Of a stretch of DNA of 64,000 nt, positions 54,897-62,919 are shown piece after piece. A model generated the notes under the pieces. It was not told where the DNA came from. It did not search any database and saw only the letters and a program-made list of their open reading frames with translations. The DNA lies in assembly GCA_029059935.1 (NCBI GenBank), contig JAIDUZ010000056.1:1-64000 (forward strand), in the 5' to 3' direction. Every line of letters begins with the position of its first letter. Positions within the stretch are counted from its first letter, which is position 1. A program made the translations under genes and the position numbers. The DNA is from Alistipes sp. (GTDB taxonomy: Bacteria > Bacteroidota > Bacteroidia > Bacteroidales > Rikenellaceae).

Positions 54897-55280
54897 ATGA
54901 AACGACTTATCCAACTTACAGCCATCCTGCTCTGCGCAGCCGTATGCATTGCATGCGACAACGAATCCGGAGATGAAACGCCGCAGATTGCGCGTTACAC
55001 CATTGCCTCCCACCGAATCTATACTCCGAATGTAGTCTCTACGCTCCCCGTGCTGTGCTACTTGGTCAAACCCGAAGGCACGACGAAGTGGCAATGTTTC
55101 TACAACCCTATCTCCGGTTTCACCTATGAACCCGGCACGGAATACGAAGTGGAGGTGGAAATCATTCCCATATCGAATCCTCCGATGGACGCATCGAACT
55201 GCGAATACCGGTTGCGCCGCATTCTCCGGCAAGAAACTACGACTTCGGACAACCTGCCCGACGGAGCCGTGAGCGAATAA
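54897..55280 (+). CDS. DUF4377-type small lipoprotein
   Basis: A 127-residue protein with lipoprotein signal MKRLIQLTAILLCAAVCIAC. The rest is one small beta domain whose core (WQCFYNPISGFTYEPGTEYE and NPPMDASNCEYRLRRIL) matches the DUF4377 pattern of envelope lipoproteins related in theme to HslJ/META proteins. Function is unknown. ATG 54897 is chosen; the track's frame from 54543 runs through gcvP. The codon use is less GC-rich than in neighbours (many AAT, ATT, TAT codons), which may point to recent acquisition. Confidence 0.78.
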   Translation: MKRLIQLTAILLCAAVCIACDNESGDETPQIARYTIASHRIYTPNVVSTLPVLCYLVKPEGTTKWQCFYNPISGFTYEPGTEYEVEVEIIPISNPPMDASNCEYRLRRILRQETTTSDNLPDGAVSE

Positions 55281-55289
55281 CCTTTTCAA

Positions 55290-55350
55290 GACGAAAGGCG
55301 AAAGGCGAAAGGTGAAAAGTCGGAACGACCCGCTTTTCACTTTTCTTCTC
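55290..55350. repeat. Compact GTGAAARG inverted repeat (copy E)
   Basis: GACGAAAGGCGAAAGGCGAA continues with AGGTGAAAAGTCGG, then only about 7 bases before CCGCTTTTCACTTTTC. Here the two arms nearly touch and form a hairpin, the shortest version of the bracket seen in copies A-D. Confidence 0.65.
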
Positions 55351-55371
55351 TTCCGGAAACCGGAACGGATT

Positions 55372-55401
55372 TTGAAAGACGGAGAATTTCGACTACCTTT
55401 G
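55372..55401 (+). promoter_or_regulatory. Promoter of slyD
   Basis: TTG at 55372-55374, a 19-base spacer, TACCTTTG at 55394-55401; ATG follows at 55423. Confidence 0.65.
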
Positions 55402-55422
55402 CAACTCTCTAACTGAAAAGAC

Positions 55423-55989
55423 ATGAAAGCAGAACAGAACAAAATGGTCGGCGTGGACTACAAGCTGACCGTAGACGGACAGATAGCCGACCAGTCGCGT
55501 CCGGGTCAGCCCCTCGAATTCATCTTCGGAGCAGGCATGCTGCTGCCCAAGTTCGAAGCGGCCATCGAGGGCAAGGAACCGGGCGACAAGGTGTCGTTCA
55601 CCCTGGAGCCCAAGGACGGCTACGGCGAACTGATACCCGAAGCGGTGATCGACCTGCCGAAAAACATATTCATGGCAGACGGCAAGGTGGCCGAAGACAT
55701 CCTTTTCGTGGGCTCGCAGGTGCCGATGAGCGATGCGCAGGGCAACCGCATGATGGGCATCGTCAAGGAAGTGGGCGAAGAGACCGTGAAGATGGACTTC
55801 AACCACCCGATGGCCGGCAAGACGCTGAACTTCGAAGTGGAGGTGGTGACGGTGCGCGACGTGACGCCCGAAGACCTCCAGGGCCACTGCTCGTGCGGTT
55901 CGTGCGGCGGAGACCACGACTGCGGCGGCGACTGCGGACACGACGACTGCGGCTGCGGCGACCACGACGGGCACTGCAACTGCCACTGA
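55423..55989 (+). CDS. slyD: SlyD-type FKBP peptidyl-prolyl isomerase with metal-binding tail
   Basis: Folding helper of 188 residues with an FKBP domain split by an IF flap domain (residues about 75-130), as in SlyD. Conserved parts are FIFGAGMLLPKFEAAIEG and LEPKDGYGE at the active site. The last ~35 residues are a Cys/His/Asp-rich tail (HCSCGSCGGDHDCGGDCGHD and on) able to bind nickel, zinc or copper; E. coli SlyD uses such a tail to deliver nickel. No hydrogenase or urease gene is nearby. No signal peptide is seen, so it is cytoplasmic. Confidence 0.93.
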   Translation: MKAEQNKMVGVDYKLTVDGQIADQSRPGQPLEFIFGAGMLLPKFEAAIEGKEPGDKVSFTLEPKDGYGELIPEAVIDLPKNIFMADGKVAEDILFVGSQVPMSDAQGNRMMGIVKEVGEETVKMDFNHPMAGKTLNFEVEVVTVRDVTPEDLQGHCSCGSCGGDHDCGGDCGHDDCGCGDHDGHCNCH

Positions 55990-56021
55990 CGAAGAAGAAC
56001 CCTGCGGGGGCTTCAAACAGG

Positions 56022-56284
56022 CAAACGCAAAAGGCGAAAGGCGGAACGACAGACGTTTTTCCTTTTGCCTTTTCTGTTTTTTACGCTGCTGGCCCCGAAC
56101 TTACAGACTCACCTTTAAACCCCCAGCGGGGCTTGACTTCGACTACGTCTTGAATGGGCGGCGCTCGGCCATATCCGAACAAGTTCGGCAAGGTTCCCGG
56201 CTTGCACCATCATCGCTCCCGCCCGGCACGGCCTGCCTGCAAAGCAGGCCTTCAACCTTTCGCCTTTAACTCTTCACTTTCCGC
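56022..56284. repeat. Gap with GCGAAARG inverted units (copy F)
   Basis: Left arm CGCAAAAGGCGAAAGGCGG, right arm CCTTTCGCCTTTAACTCTTC then ACTTTCCGC. The arms use GCGAAAGG rather than GTGAAAGG and match copy E. Between them are GGCCTGC/GCAGGCC (56230-56236, 56244-56250) and no supported gene. The right arm touches the TTG start of the next gene. Confidence 0.6.
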
Positions 56285-57424
56285 TTGTATTCTCTCCGCC
56301 AATATCTACTGACCCTCGAAGACCCGCACGGACTGACCCGCACGCTGGGCGAAGCGGAGCTCTGCCGCGACGGACGCGGCCGGCCTCTTTACAGCACGGG
56401 CAACAGTGCCGCGGTATTCCGCATCCGTCGCGGAGGAAAGACGTATGCCCTGCGCTGTTACTTCCGTCCGATGCGCCGGCTGGCGGCGATTTACGGAGAG
56501 CGCTATCTCCCCCGCGAACTCTACCTCTACACCACGCCCGAAGCGGGCGAATGGGTCGACGCGGTGCTCTGCGACTGGGTGGAGGGCGAGACGCTGCATG
56601 CGGCCCTTGCCCGGGCGGCGGAAGCGGGCGACGGCGAACGCCTAGCGCAGCTCTCGGAAGCATTCGACCGGCTGGCGCTGGAACTGGTGACCGACAACCG
56701 GGCGCACGGCGACCTGAAACCCGAGAACCTGATCGTGACGCCCGAAGGAGCGCTTGTCCCGATAGACTCCGACGCCTCGTACCGACCCGAATTCGCCGGA
56801 GAGACGAGCCCCGAAATAGGCACGGCGGCTTACCAACACCCGAACCGCACGGCGCAACATTTCGATGCCTCGCTCGACGACTATCCGGCGGCGTTGATTG
56901 CCACCGCACTGCATGCCCTGCGCCTTGACCCGACGCTCCATGCCCGCTATCCGGGCGACGGACTGCTCTTCGCGCCGCAGCGCATCGCTGCCGACCCGGC
57001 CCTGCGGGAAGTGCTGGACCTTTTCGAACGCCGGGGAATGGCGGCGGAGTACCGTCTGGCCCGCCTGCTGCTGTCGCCGACACTGCGTCTGCCCGGGCTG
57101 CCGGAACTCCTGCGCCGGCTGACGGCACCCGAAGAAGCGCCGGCCGAAACGCCCGAGCTGTTCGTGGAAAACGGGCTGTGGGGCTATCATTGCGGCAGGC
57201 GGAGGACGATAGCGCCGCTCTACGACGAAGGCTTCGACTTCACGGAAGGGCTGGCCGCCGTGAGGCTGGGCCGCACGTGGCACTTCATAGACACGGCCGG
57301 ACGCACGGTGCTGAACTGCCCGCACTGCGAAGCCGTGAAACCCTTCCGCAACGGCCGGGCGCAGGTAATCCGTGCGGGACGGCGCACGGAAATAGACCGC
57401 TGCGGCCGCGAATTGGATATTTAG
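56285..57424 (+). CDS. Kinase-like protein with C-terminal WG repeats
   Basis: Cytoplasmic protein of 379 residues. Residues about 35-270 resemble a eukaryotic-type protein kinase: a CDWVEGETLH hinge, the catalytic loop HGDLKPENLI (141-150) with Asp and Asn kept, an acidic DSD (161-163) where DFG is expected, and GTAAYQHPNR then DDYPAALIATALH. The lysine usually found in the VAIK position appears as Arg57 (YALRCY), so activity is uncertain. Residues about 285-379 are WG-type repeats (LWGYHCGRRRTIAPLYDEGF), likely for binding. The start must be TTG 56285, as the frame closes at 56267 and no ATG precedes. It heads a group with DUF4954, VWA and a second kinase-like gene. Confidence 0.72.
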   Translation: MYSLRQYLLTLEDPHGLTRTLGEAELCRDGRGRPLYSTGNSAAVFRIRRGGKTYALRCYFRPMRRLAAIYGERYLPRELYLYTTPEAGEWVDAVLCDWVEGETLHAALARAAEAGDGERLAQLSEAFDRLALELVTDNRAHGDLKPENLIVTPEGALVPIDSDASYRPEFAGETSPEIGTAAYQHPNRTAQHFDASLDDYPAALIATALHALRLDPTLHARYPGDGLLFAPQRIAADPALREVLDLFERRGMAAEYRLARLLLSPTLRLPGLPELLRRLTAPEEAPAETPELFVENGLWGYHCGRRRTIAPLYDEGFDFTEGLAAVRLGRTWHFIDTAGRTVLNCPHCEAVKPFRNGRAQVIRAGRRTEIDRCGRELDI

Positions 57425-57443
57425 TTGCGAATCGCTATATTTG
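57413..57443 (+). promoter_or_regulatory. Promoter of the DUF4954 gene
   Basis: TTG at 57413-57415 inside the end of the preceding gene, a 20-base spacer, and TATATTTG at 57436-57443, 13 bases before the ATG. Confidence 0.65.
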
Positions 57444-57456
57444 CACGAATCAAACG

Positions 57457-59193
57457 ATGCAGATGTCCAACCTCAGAAAGATGACCGCCGCGGAGATAAC
57501 CGCCGCGGAAGCGCGCGGCGCCACGGCGGAAGAGTGGTCGCAGGTGACGGTGGCCAACGACTTCACCCCCTCGCAACTGCTGCAATGCCGGCTGGAAGGG
57601 CGCGTGGAGATAGGCTCCGGTGCGCGCATCCATCGTTCGACGGTCCGCAACTACCGCCTCGGAGCGGGCACCCTTGTGGAAGGGGTGACGGCGCTGGAAT
57701 GCCGCGGCCGCAGCACCTTCGGCAACGCCACGCAGGTGGCGACGATGAACGAATGCGGCGGCCGCACGGTGAAAATCACCGACCGGACGTCGGCCCAGAC
57801 GGCCTATCTGGCGGCGGTATACCGTCATCGCCCGCAACTGATCGCCGCCCTGGAGAAGATGGCCGACGACCATGCCGAAGCGCGGGCGGACGAACAAGGC
57901 GAGACGGGCCGCGACTGCCGCATTATAGGCGCGCGCTTCGTACGCGAGATGCGCCTGGGCGACAACGTGACGATAGACGGCGCCTCGCTGCTGGAAAACG
58001 GCACCCTCTGCGCCGGCACACAAATCGGTGTCGACGTCAAGGCCCGCGACTTCATAACGGCCGAAAACGCCCGGATAGACAACGGCGCGACCATAGAACG
58101 CTGCTTCGTGGGCGAGAACTGCCGTCTGGACAAAGGCTTCACGGCCGTCGATTCGCTCTTCTTTGCCAACTCGCACTGCGAAAACGGCGAGGCCGCCTCG
58201 ATTTTTGCGGGTCCCTACACGGTTTCGCACCACAAGTCGTCGCTGCTTATTGCGGGGATGTTCTCCTTCTTCAACGCCGGCAGCGGCTCGAACCAGAGCA
58301 ACCACCTGTTCAAGAGCGGCGCCGTACACCAGTCGGCGCACCTGCGGGGCTGCAAGTTCGCGAGCGGCGCCTACATCATGTCGCCGGCCGTAGAAGGAGC
58401 CTTCACCATGGTGCTGGGCCACCATGCCGACCACCACGACACGGCGGCGTTCCCCTACTCCTATCTGATAGAAAAAGAGGGGCGCTCGATGCTGATGCCC
58501 GGCGCCAACCTGACGAGCTACGGCACGGTGCGCGACGTGGAGAAGTGGCCTGCGCGCGACCGCCGCACGGTGGGCCGCGACGTGATAGACTTCGCCGAAT
58601 ACAACCCCTACACGACGGGGGCCATGCTACGGGCCGTAGACACGCTCCACGCCCTGCAAGAAAAAGACCCCTCGGCCACGCAATACAACCATGGCAAGAC
58701 CGTCATCCGCTCGACGGCCCTGGCGCGCGGACTGAAACTCTACAACAAAGCCATCGTGGCGGCGCTGGGCGCCATGCTCGACGGCGGAGCCCCGAACGAC
58801 CGCTACGACGGCACGGGCCGCTGGCTGGACGTGGCGGGCCAATACATCACCAAACGGGAGACGGAAGCCATCATGGCCGACATCGAAGCGGGCCGCCTGC
58901 GGAGTTTCGAAGAGGCGGACAACCGGTTCCGGGTATTCCATGTCCACTATGCCGAATATGCCCGCAGCTGGGCCGAAGGAATCTATGCCTCGCTGCTGGG
59001 GCATGCGCCGACGGCCGAAGAGATGGCCGACGCCATTGCGGCGGGCCGCACCGCCCACGAAGCGATGCGCCGCACGACCGACGCCGACCGCGACCGCGAC
59101 TGCGCCCCGGAACTGGCCGTGAGCTACGGACTGGACAGCGACGACCCGGAAGAGATAGGGGCCGACTACCGGGCCGTGAGAGGATTAAAATAA
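57457..59193 (+). CDS. DUF4954 protein with left-handed beta-helix
   Basis: A 578-residue cytoplasmic protein. The N-terminus (MQMSNLRKMTAAEITAAEARG) matches the DUF4954 family of Bacteroidetes. The middle has hexapeptide-like turns of a left-handed beta-helix (IGSGARIHRSTVRNYRLG, LGDNVTIDGASLLENGTLCA, NGATIERCFVGENCRLDKG), as found in sugar-nucleotide acyl- and nucleotidyltransferases. The C-terminal third is helical. No catalytic assignment is possible. Alone it could be a housekeeping enzyme; here it is 8 bases before the VWA gene, in the same direction. ATG 57457 follows the TATATTTG box. Confidence 0.82.
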   Translation: MQMSNLRKMTAAEITAAEARGATAEEWSQVTVANDFTPSQLLQCRLEGRVEIGSGARIHRSTVRNYRLGAGTLVEGVTALECRGRSTFGNATQVATMNECGGRTVKITDRTSAQTAYLAAVYRHRPQLIAALEKMADDHAEARADEQGETGRDCRIIGARFVREMRLGDNVTIDGASLLENGTLCAGTQIGVDVKARDFITAENARIDNGATIERCFVGENCRLDKGFTAVDSLFFANSHCENGEAASIFAGPYTVSHHKSSLLIAGMFSFFNAGSGSNQSNHLFKSGAVHQSAHLRGCKFASGAYIMSPAVEGAFTMVLGHHADHHDTAAFPYSYLIEKEGRSMLMPGANLTSYGTVRDVEKWPARDRRTVGRDVIDFAEYNPYTTGAMLRAVDTLHALQEKDPSATQYNHGKTVIRSTALARGLKLYNKAIVAALGAMLDGGAPNDRYDGTGRWLDVAGQYITKRETEAIMADIEAGRLRSFEEADNRFRVFHVHYAEYARSWAEGIYASLLGHAPTAEEMADAIAAGRTAHEAMRRTTDADRDRDCAPELAVSYGLDSDDPEEIGADYRAVRGLK

Positions 59194-59201
59194 GACTGCC
59201 C

Positions 59202-60059
59202 ATGTATACCCAAAGCATCACGCGGAACCATCGCGCGGCGTTCATCCTGGTCATCGACGGCTCGGGATCGATGGCCGAGACGCTCCGTTTCCGCGGCCGC
59301 ACGACGACCAAGGCCGAAGCGGTGGCGGCCGTAGCCAACGACCTGCTGTTCGAACTCCTCGAACGGGCCCGCCGTGACGACGGCGTACGCGACTACTACG
59401 ACCTGGCGGCGATAGGCTACTCGGGCGACGACGAAGTGGTGCCGCTGCTGCCCGGAGGCCGCAAGATGATGCGGGTGAGCGAACTGGCGGAGCTGGAGAT
59501 GCCCGTACGCACCGAGACCGTGGAACACCGCCTGCCCGACGGCTCGATCGCCCTGCGCGAGATACCCTCGCCGGCCTGGATAGAACCCCGTGCGGCGGGA
59601 CAGACGCCCATGTACCAGGCGCTGGCCGAAGCGCGCGACCTGGCGGCGGCCTGGTGCGCCCGGCGAGAGAACGCGGAGAGCTTCCCGCCTGTGATTTTCA
59701 ACATCACCGACGGAGAAGCGACCGACTGCGACGGGGACGAACTGCGCAGGGTGGCGGAACAGATACGCGCCCTCGGCACGGCCGACGGCAAGGCGCTGCT
59801 TATCAACATCCACCTGGCGGCCGACGAGAGCGGCCGCACGATATTCTTCCCCACCGAAGAAGAAGCCGGCTACCCCAACCGCTACGCCCGGCTGCTCTAC
59901 GACTGCTCCAGCCCGATGCCGGCGCTCTTCGACGCGGCGATCCGCGAAGTGAAAGGAGCCGGGGCGCTGCCGCCGTTCCGCGGCATGAGCTTCAACGCCT
60001 CGGCCACGGAACTCATCGCCATGCTGAGCATCGGCTCCATCAGCGTCAAAACCGAATAA
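59202..60059 (+). CDS. VWA-domain protein (TerY-like)
   Basis: A 285-residue cytoplasmic protein consisting of one von Willebrand A domain. The metal-ion-dependent adhesion site is complete: DGSGS (residues about 19-23), the Thr in AGQTPMYQAL and the Asp in NITDGEATDCDGDEL. Proteins of this type (TerY-like) occur with kinases and phosphatases in bacterial signalling or stress clusters. ATG 59202 gives MYTQSITRNHRAAFILVIDGS. It lies between DUF4954 (8 bases) and the degenerate kinase gene (2 bases), so all three are probably translated from one message. Confidence 0.85.
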   Translation: MYTQSITRNHRAAFILVIDGSGSMAETLRFRGRTTTKAEAVAAVANDLLFELLERARRDDGVRDYYDLAAIGYSGDDEVVPLLPGGRKMMRVSELAELEMPVRTETVEHRLPDGSIALREIPSPAWIEPRAAGQTPMYQALAEARDLAAAWCARRENAESFPPVIFNITDGEATDCDGDELRRVAEQIRALGTADGKALLINIHLAADESGRTIFFPTEEEAGYPNRYARLLYDCSSPMPALFDAAIREVKGAGALPPFRGMSFNASATELIAMLSIGSISVKTE

Positions 60060-60061
60060 CG

Positions 60062-61042
60062 ATGATTCCCACCCTCCCGATATTCCTGCGGGCGCTGCTG
60101 ACGCCCGACCTCTCTTTCCGCACGCTGGCCGACGCCTGCGCCGAGACCGACGCCAAGGGAGTGCCCTGTCTGATGCGCACAACGCGCTTTGCCGAAGCCC
60201 GCATCCGCTGGCAGGGATGTTGCTGGCTGCTCTCCATGCCGCTGACCCCGGCGGCCCTGCCGCACATCGAACGCACGGTGCTGGCAGTCAAACGCCTCAA
60301 CACGCCGGCCCTGACCGACTACCGCATACTGCCGAACGAACTGCGCTGGACGGACGCTGCGGGAGAAGAACGGACGTGCGACCTGGTGCTCCAACGCCTG
60401 CCCGAGGGGTGCGACTTTGCGGAAGCGCTCCTCCGGGAAAACCGCGGCACGCTGCTGCAAGCGCTCGACACGCTTGAAAAGGAACTGGCCGGACTGGACT
60501 TTGCGCACAACGGACTCAAGGCGGAGAACCTGCGCTGGAGCGGCGGCCGTTTCGTACCGCTGCGCTACCATGATGCGCAAATCGGCGGCGACCGCCGCCG
60601 CGACGCCGAAGCCCTCGAAACCCTGCGGCGCCGGATAGCGGAACAAGGCGAAACATCGGCGGCCCACGACGTGGCGGCGCCCTACGAACCGGTGCGGTCC
60701 CTGGAGGGACACCGCTGGACGAGCCACGTATTCGAGGGGCTGATCTGCGTGGAAGACGACACGGGATTCGGCTATGTGGACACGGACAACCGTCCGGTCA
60801 TCGCGTCGCACTATCTGTGGGCCGACGACTTCCACGAAGGACGCGCCGAAGTGGAGACCCCGACGGGCATGGGTCTGATAGACCGCGAAGGCAACTATGT
60901 AATCCGTCCCGAATACGAAATAGTGGACTACAAACCCGCCCGGAGCGTGGCATATGTCCGCAAGGGAGGCCGGTGGGCGCTGTTCGACTACCTGGGACGG
61001 CAGCAGACCGAATTCGGGGCGATAAACGAATGCGAACCATAA
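60062..61042 (+). CDS. Degenerate kinase-like protein with WG repeats
   Basis: A 326-residue protein with the same plan as the gene at 56285. The N-terminal part keeps the position of the kinase catalytic loop but reads HNGLKAENLRW (149-159), with Gly where the catalytic Asp should be, and the DFG region is RYHDAQ. Catalysis is therefore unlikely. Residues about 215-326 are WG repeats: FGYVDTDNRPVIASHYLWAD, GLIDREGNYVIRPEYE and WALFDYLGRQQTEFG. A role as pseudokinase or scaffold for the VWA protein or the first kinase is inferred from operon order. It starts 2 bases after the VWA stop. Confidence 0.7.
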   Translation: MIPTLPIFLRALLTPDLSFRTLADACAETDAKGVPCLMRTTRFAEARIRWQGCCWLLSMPLTPAALPHIERTVLAVKRLNTPALTDYRILPNELRWTDAAGEERTCDLVLQRLPEGCDFAEALLRENRGTLLQALDTLEKELAGLDFAHNGLKAENLRWSGGRFVPLRYHDAQIGGDRRRDAEALETLRRRIAEQGETSAAHDVAAPYEPVRSLEGHRWTSHVFEGLICVEDDTGFGYVDTDNRPVIASHYLWADDFHEGRAEVETPTGMGLIDREGNYVIRPEYEIVDYKPARSVAYVRKGGRWALFDYLGRQQTEFGAINECEP

Positions 61043-61056
61043 AACCGACAGAAGAT

Positions 61057-61983
61057 ATGGAAATCGAAGAAGCAAAGGTACTCATCATCGGCAGCGGCCC
61101 TGCGGGCTACACCGCCGCCATCTATACGTCGCGCGCCAACCTGGGCCCGGTGCTCTACGAAGGCATCGAACCGGGCGGCCAGCTGACGACGACGACCGAA
61201 GTGGAGAACTTCCCGGGCTATCCCGAGGGCGTGGACGGCAACCAGCTGATGGCCGACCTGCGCAAGCAGGCCGAACGCTTCGGCGCCGACATCCGCACGG
61301 GCACGATCACGACGGCCGACCTTTCGTCGCGGCCGTTCCACATCGTGGTGGACGGCACGAAAGAGATACGGGCCGAGAGTCTGATCATCGCCACGGGGGC
61401 CACGGCCAAATACCTGGGGCTCCCCTCCGAGACGAAATACCGCGGCCAGGGCGTGAGCGCCTGCGCCACGTGCGACGGATTCTTCTACCGCAAGAAAGAC
61501 GTGGCCGTGGTGGGCGGCGGCGACACGGCGTGCGAAGAAGCGACCTACCTGGCGTCGCTCTGCCGCAAGGTCTACATGATTGTGCGCAAACCCTATCTGC
61601 GCGCCTCGAAAGCGATGCAGGAACGCGTATTCGCCACGCCGAACATCGAAGTGCTGTTCGAACACAACACGGCCGAAGTGCTGGGCGACGAGACGGGCGT
61701 GACGGGAGCCCTGCTGCGCAAGAACGACGGCTCGGAGACGAAGATCGACATCGCGGGCTTCTTCCTGGCCATCGGCCACCACCCGAACACGGAACTTTTC
61801 GCCGACCAACTGGAACTGGACGCCGAAGGCTACATCAAGGTGGAGGGCGGCTCGTCGAAGACCAACATCGAAGGCGTATTCGCGGCCGGCGACGTGAAAG
61901 ACCCCCACTACCGCCAAGCCATCACGGCGGCCGGCTCGGGCTGCGTGGCGGCGCTCGACTGCGAACGCTTCCTGCTGCGCTAA
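61057..61983 (+). CDS. trxB: Thioredoxin reductase
   Basis: FAD enzyme of 308 residues that reduces thioredoxin with NADPH. FAD site VLIIGSGPAGYTAA, redox pair CATC (Cys136/Cys139), NADPH site VVGGGDTACEEATYL and second FAD motif GVFAAGDVKD are all present. Two starts exist: 61030 overlaps the previous gene by 13 bases, while 61057 gives the usual short lead into the FAD motif, so 61057 is used. It follows the pseudokinase gene closely but is probably a housekeeping gene. Confidence 0.96.
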   Translation: MEIEEAKVLIIGSGPAGYTAAIYTSRANLGPVLYEGIEPGGQLTTTTEVENFPGYPEGVDGNQLMADLRKQAERFGADIRTGTITTADLSSRPFHIVVDGTKEIRAESLIIATGATAKYLGLPSETKYRGQGVSACATCDGFFYRKKDVAVVGGGDTACEEATYLASLCRKVYMIVRKPYLRASKAMQERVFATPNIEVLFEHNTAEVLGDETGVTGALLRKNDGSETKIDIAGFFLAIGHHPNTELFADQLELDAEGYIKVEGGSSKTNIEGVFAAGDVKDPHYRQAITAAGSGCVAALDCERFLLR

Positions 61984-61995
61984 AATCCCGGAGCG

Positions 61996-62919
61996 TTGAG
62001 TTTCTCGGTGACGATACTGGGCTCGTCGTCGGCCAAGCCGACCGCAACGCGGCACCCGTCGGCGCAGGTGGTCAACGTACACGAGCAGCACTATCTGGTC
62101 GATGCGGGCGAAGGGACGCAGCGGCAGATGGCCCGGCTGGGCATCAACCCGCTGAAGCTGCGGGCCGTGTTCGTCTCGCACCTGCACGGAGACCATGTTT
62201 TCGGGCTATTCCCCCTGCTCTCGACGCTGGGACTCTACGGACGCCGCACGCCCCTGCCCATCTATGCGCCGGCGCCGTTCGGCGAGATGCTGGCCTGCCA
62301 CCTGCGCTACTTCGACAACGATCTGCCCTACGAAGCGGAGTGGCACGAAGTGCGGACGACGGAACACACGCTGCTCTTCGAAAACCGCACGCTGGAGGTG
62401 TGGAGCATCCCGTTGCGCCACCGTATCCCGACGGCCGGCTTTCTGTTCCGCGAAAAGGAGCCGCCGCTGAACGCAGACAAGTTCAAGATTGCGAAATACG
62501 GCCTTTCGATAGCCCAGATTGCGGCGGCGAAACGCGGCGAAGCGGTGACGCTCGACACGGGCGAGGTGCTGCCCAACGCCGAACTGACCTACCGGCCCTA
62601 CCGGCCCCGGACCTATGCCTACCTGTCGGACACGGCCTACTCGGCCAAGGCGGCGGAGCTGGTGCGGGGAGCCGACCTGCTCTACCATGAAGCGACCTAC
62701 GCGGCGGCCGAACGCAAGACGGCCCGCCAACGAGGCCACTCGACGACGGAAGATGCGGCGAAAGCGGCGCTGCGAGCCGGAGCCGGACGGCTGGTGATAG
62801 GCCACTATTCGTCGCGCTACAAAGATGAGCGGGTGCTGGTCGAAGAAGCCCGCAAACTTTTCCCGGAGACCTATCCGGCCACCGAAGGGACCGCCTTCAC
62901 GATAGAAAAACGCAGATGA
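61996..62919 (+). CDS. rnz: Ribonuclease Z
   Basis: Metallo-beta-lactamase-fold endonuclease of 307 residues that matures tRNA 3' ends. The zinc motif FVSHLHGDHVFG, the early LGSSSAKPTATRHPSA segment, DAGEGTQRQM and the later GHSTTEDAA and IGHYSSRY segments are all typical. The start is TTG at 61996 (MSFSVTILGSSS), 12 bases after trxB; no ATG is available. It overlaps the next gene by 4 bases (ATGA), which indicates translational coupling. Confidence 0.95.
   Translation: MSFSVTILGSSSAKPTATRHPSAQVVNVHEQHYLVDAGEGTQRQMARLGINPLKLRAVFVSHLHGDHVFGLFPLLSTLGLYGRRTPLPIYAPAPFGEMLACHLRYFDNDLPYEAEWHEVRTTEHTLLFENRTLEVWSIPLRHRIPTAGFLFREKEPPLNADKFKIAKYGLSIAQIAAAKRGEAVTLDTGEVLPNAELTYRPYRPRTYAYLSDTAYSAKAAELVRGADLLYHEATYAAAERKTARQRGHSTTEDAAKAALRAGAGRLVIGHYSSRYKDERVLVEEARKLFPETYPATEGTAFTIEKRR

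Noticed and set aside
1777-56284. CRISPR array made of the GTGAAARG units
   Set aside because: Units are short, degenerate and contiguous, with no regular spacers and no cas genes.
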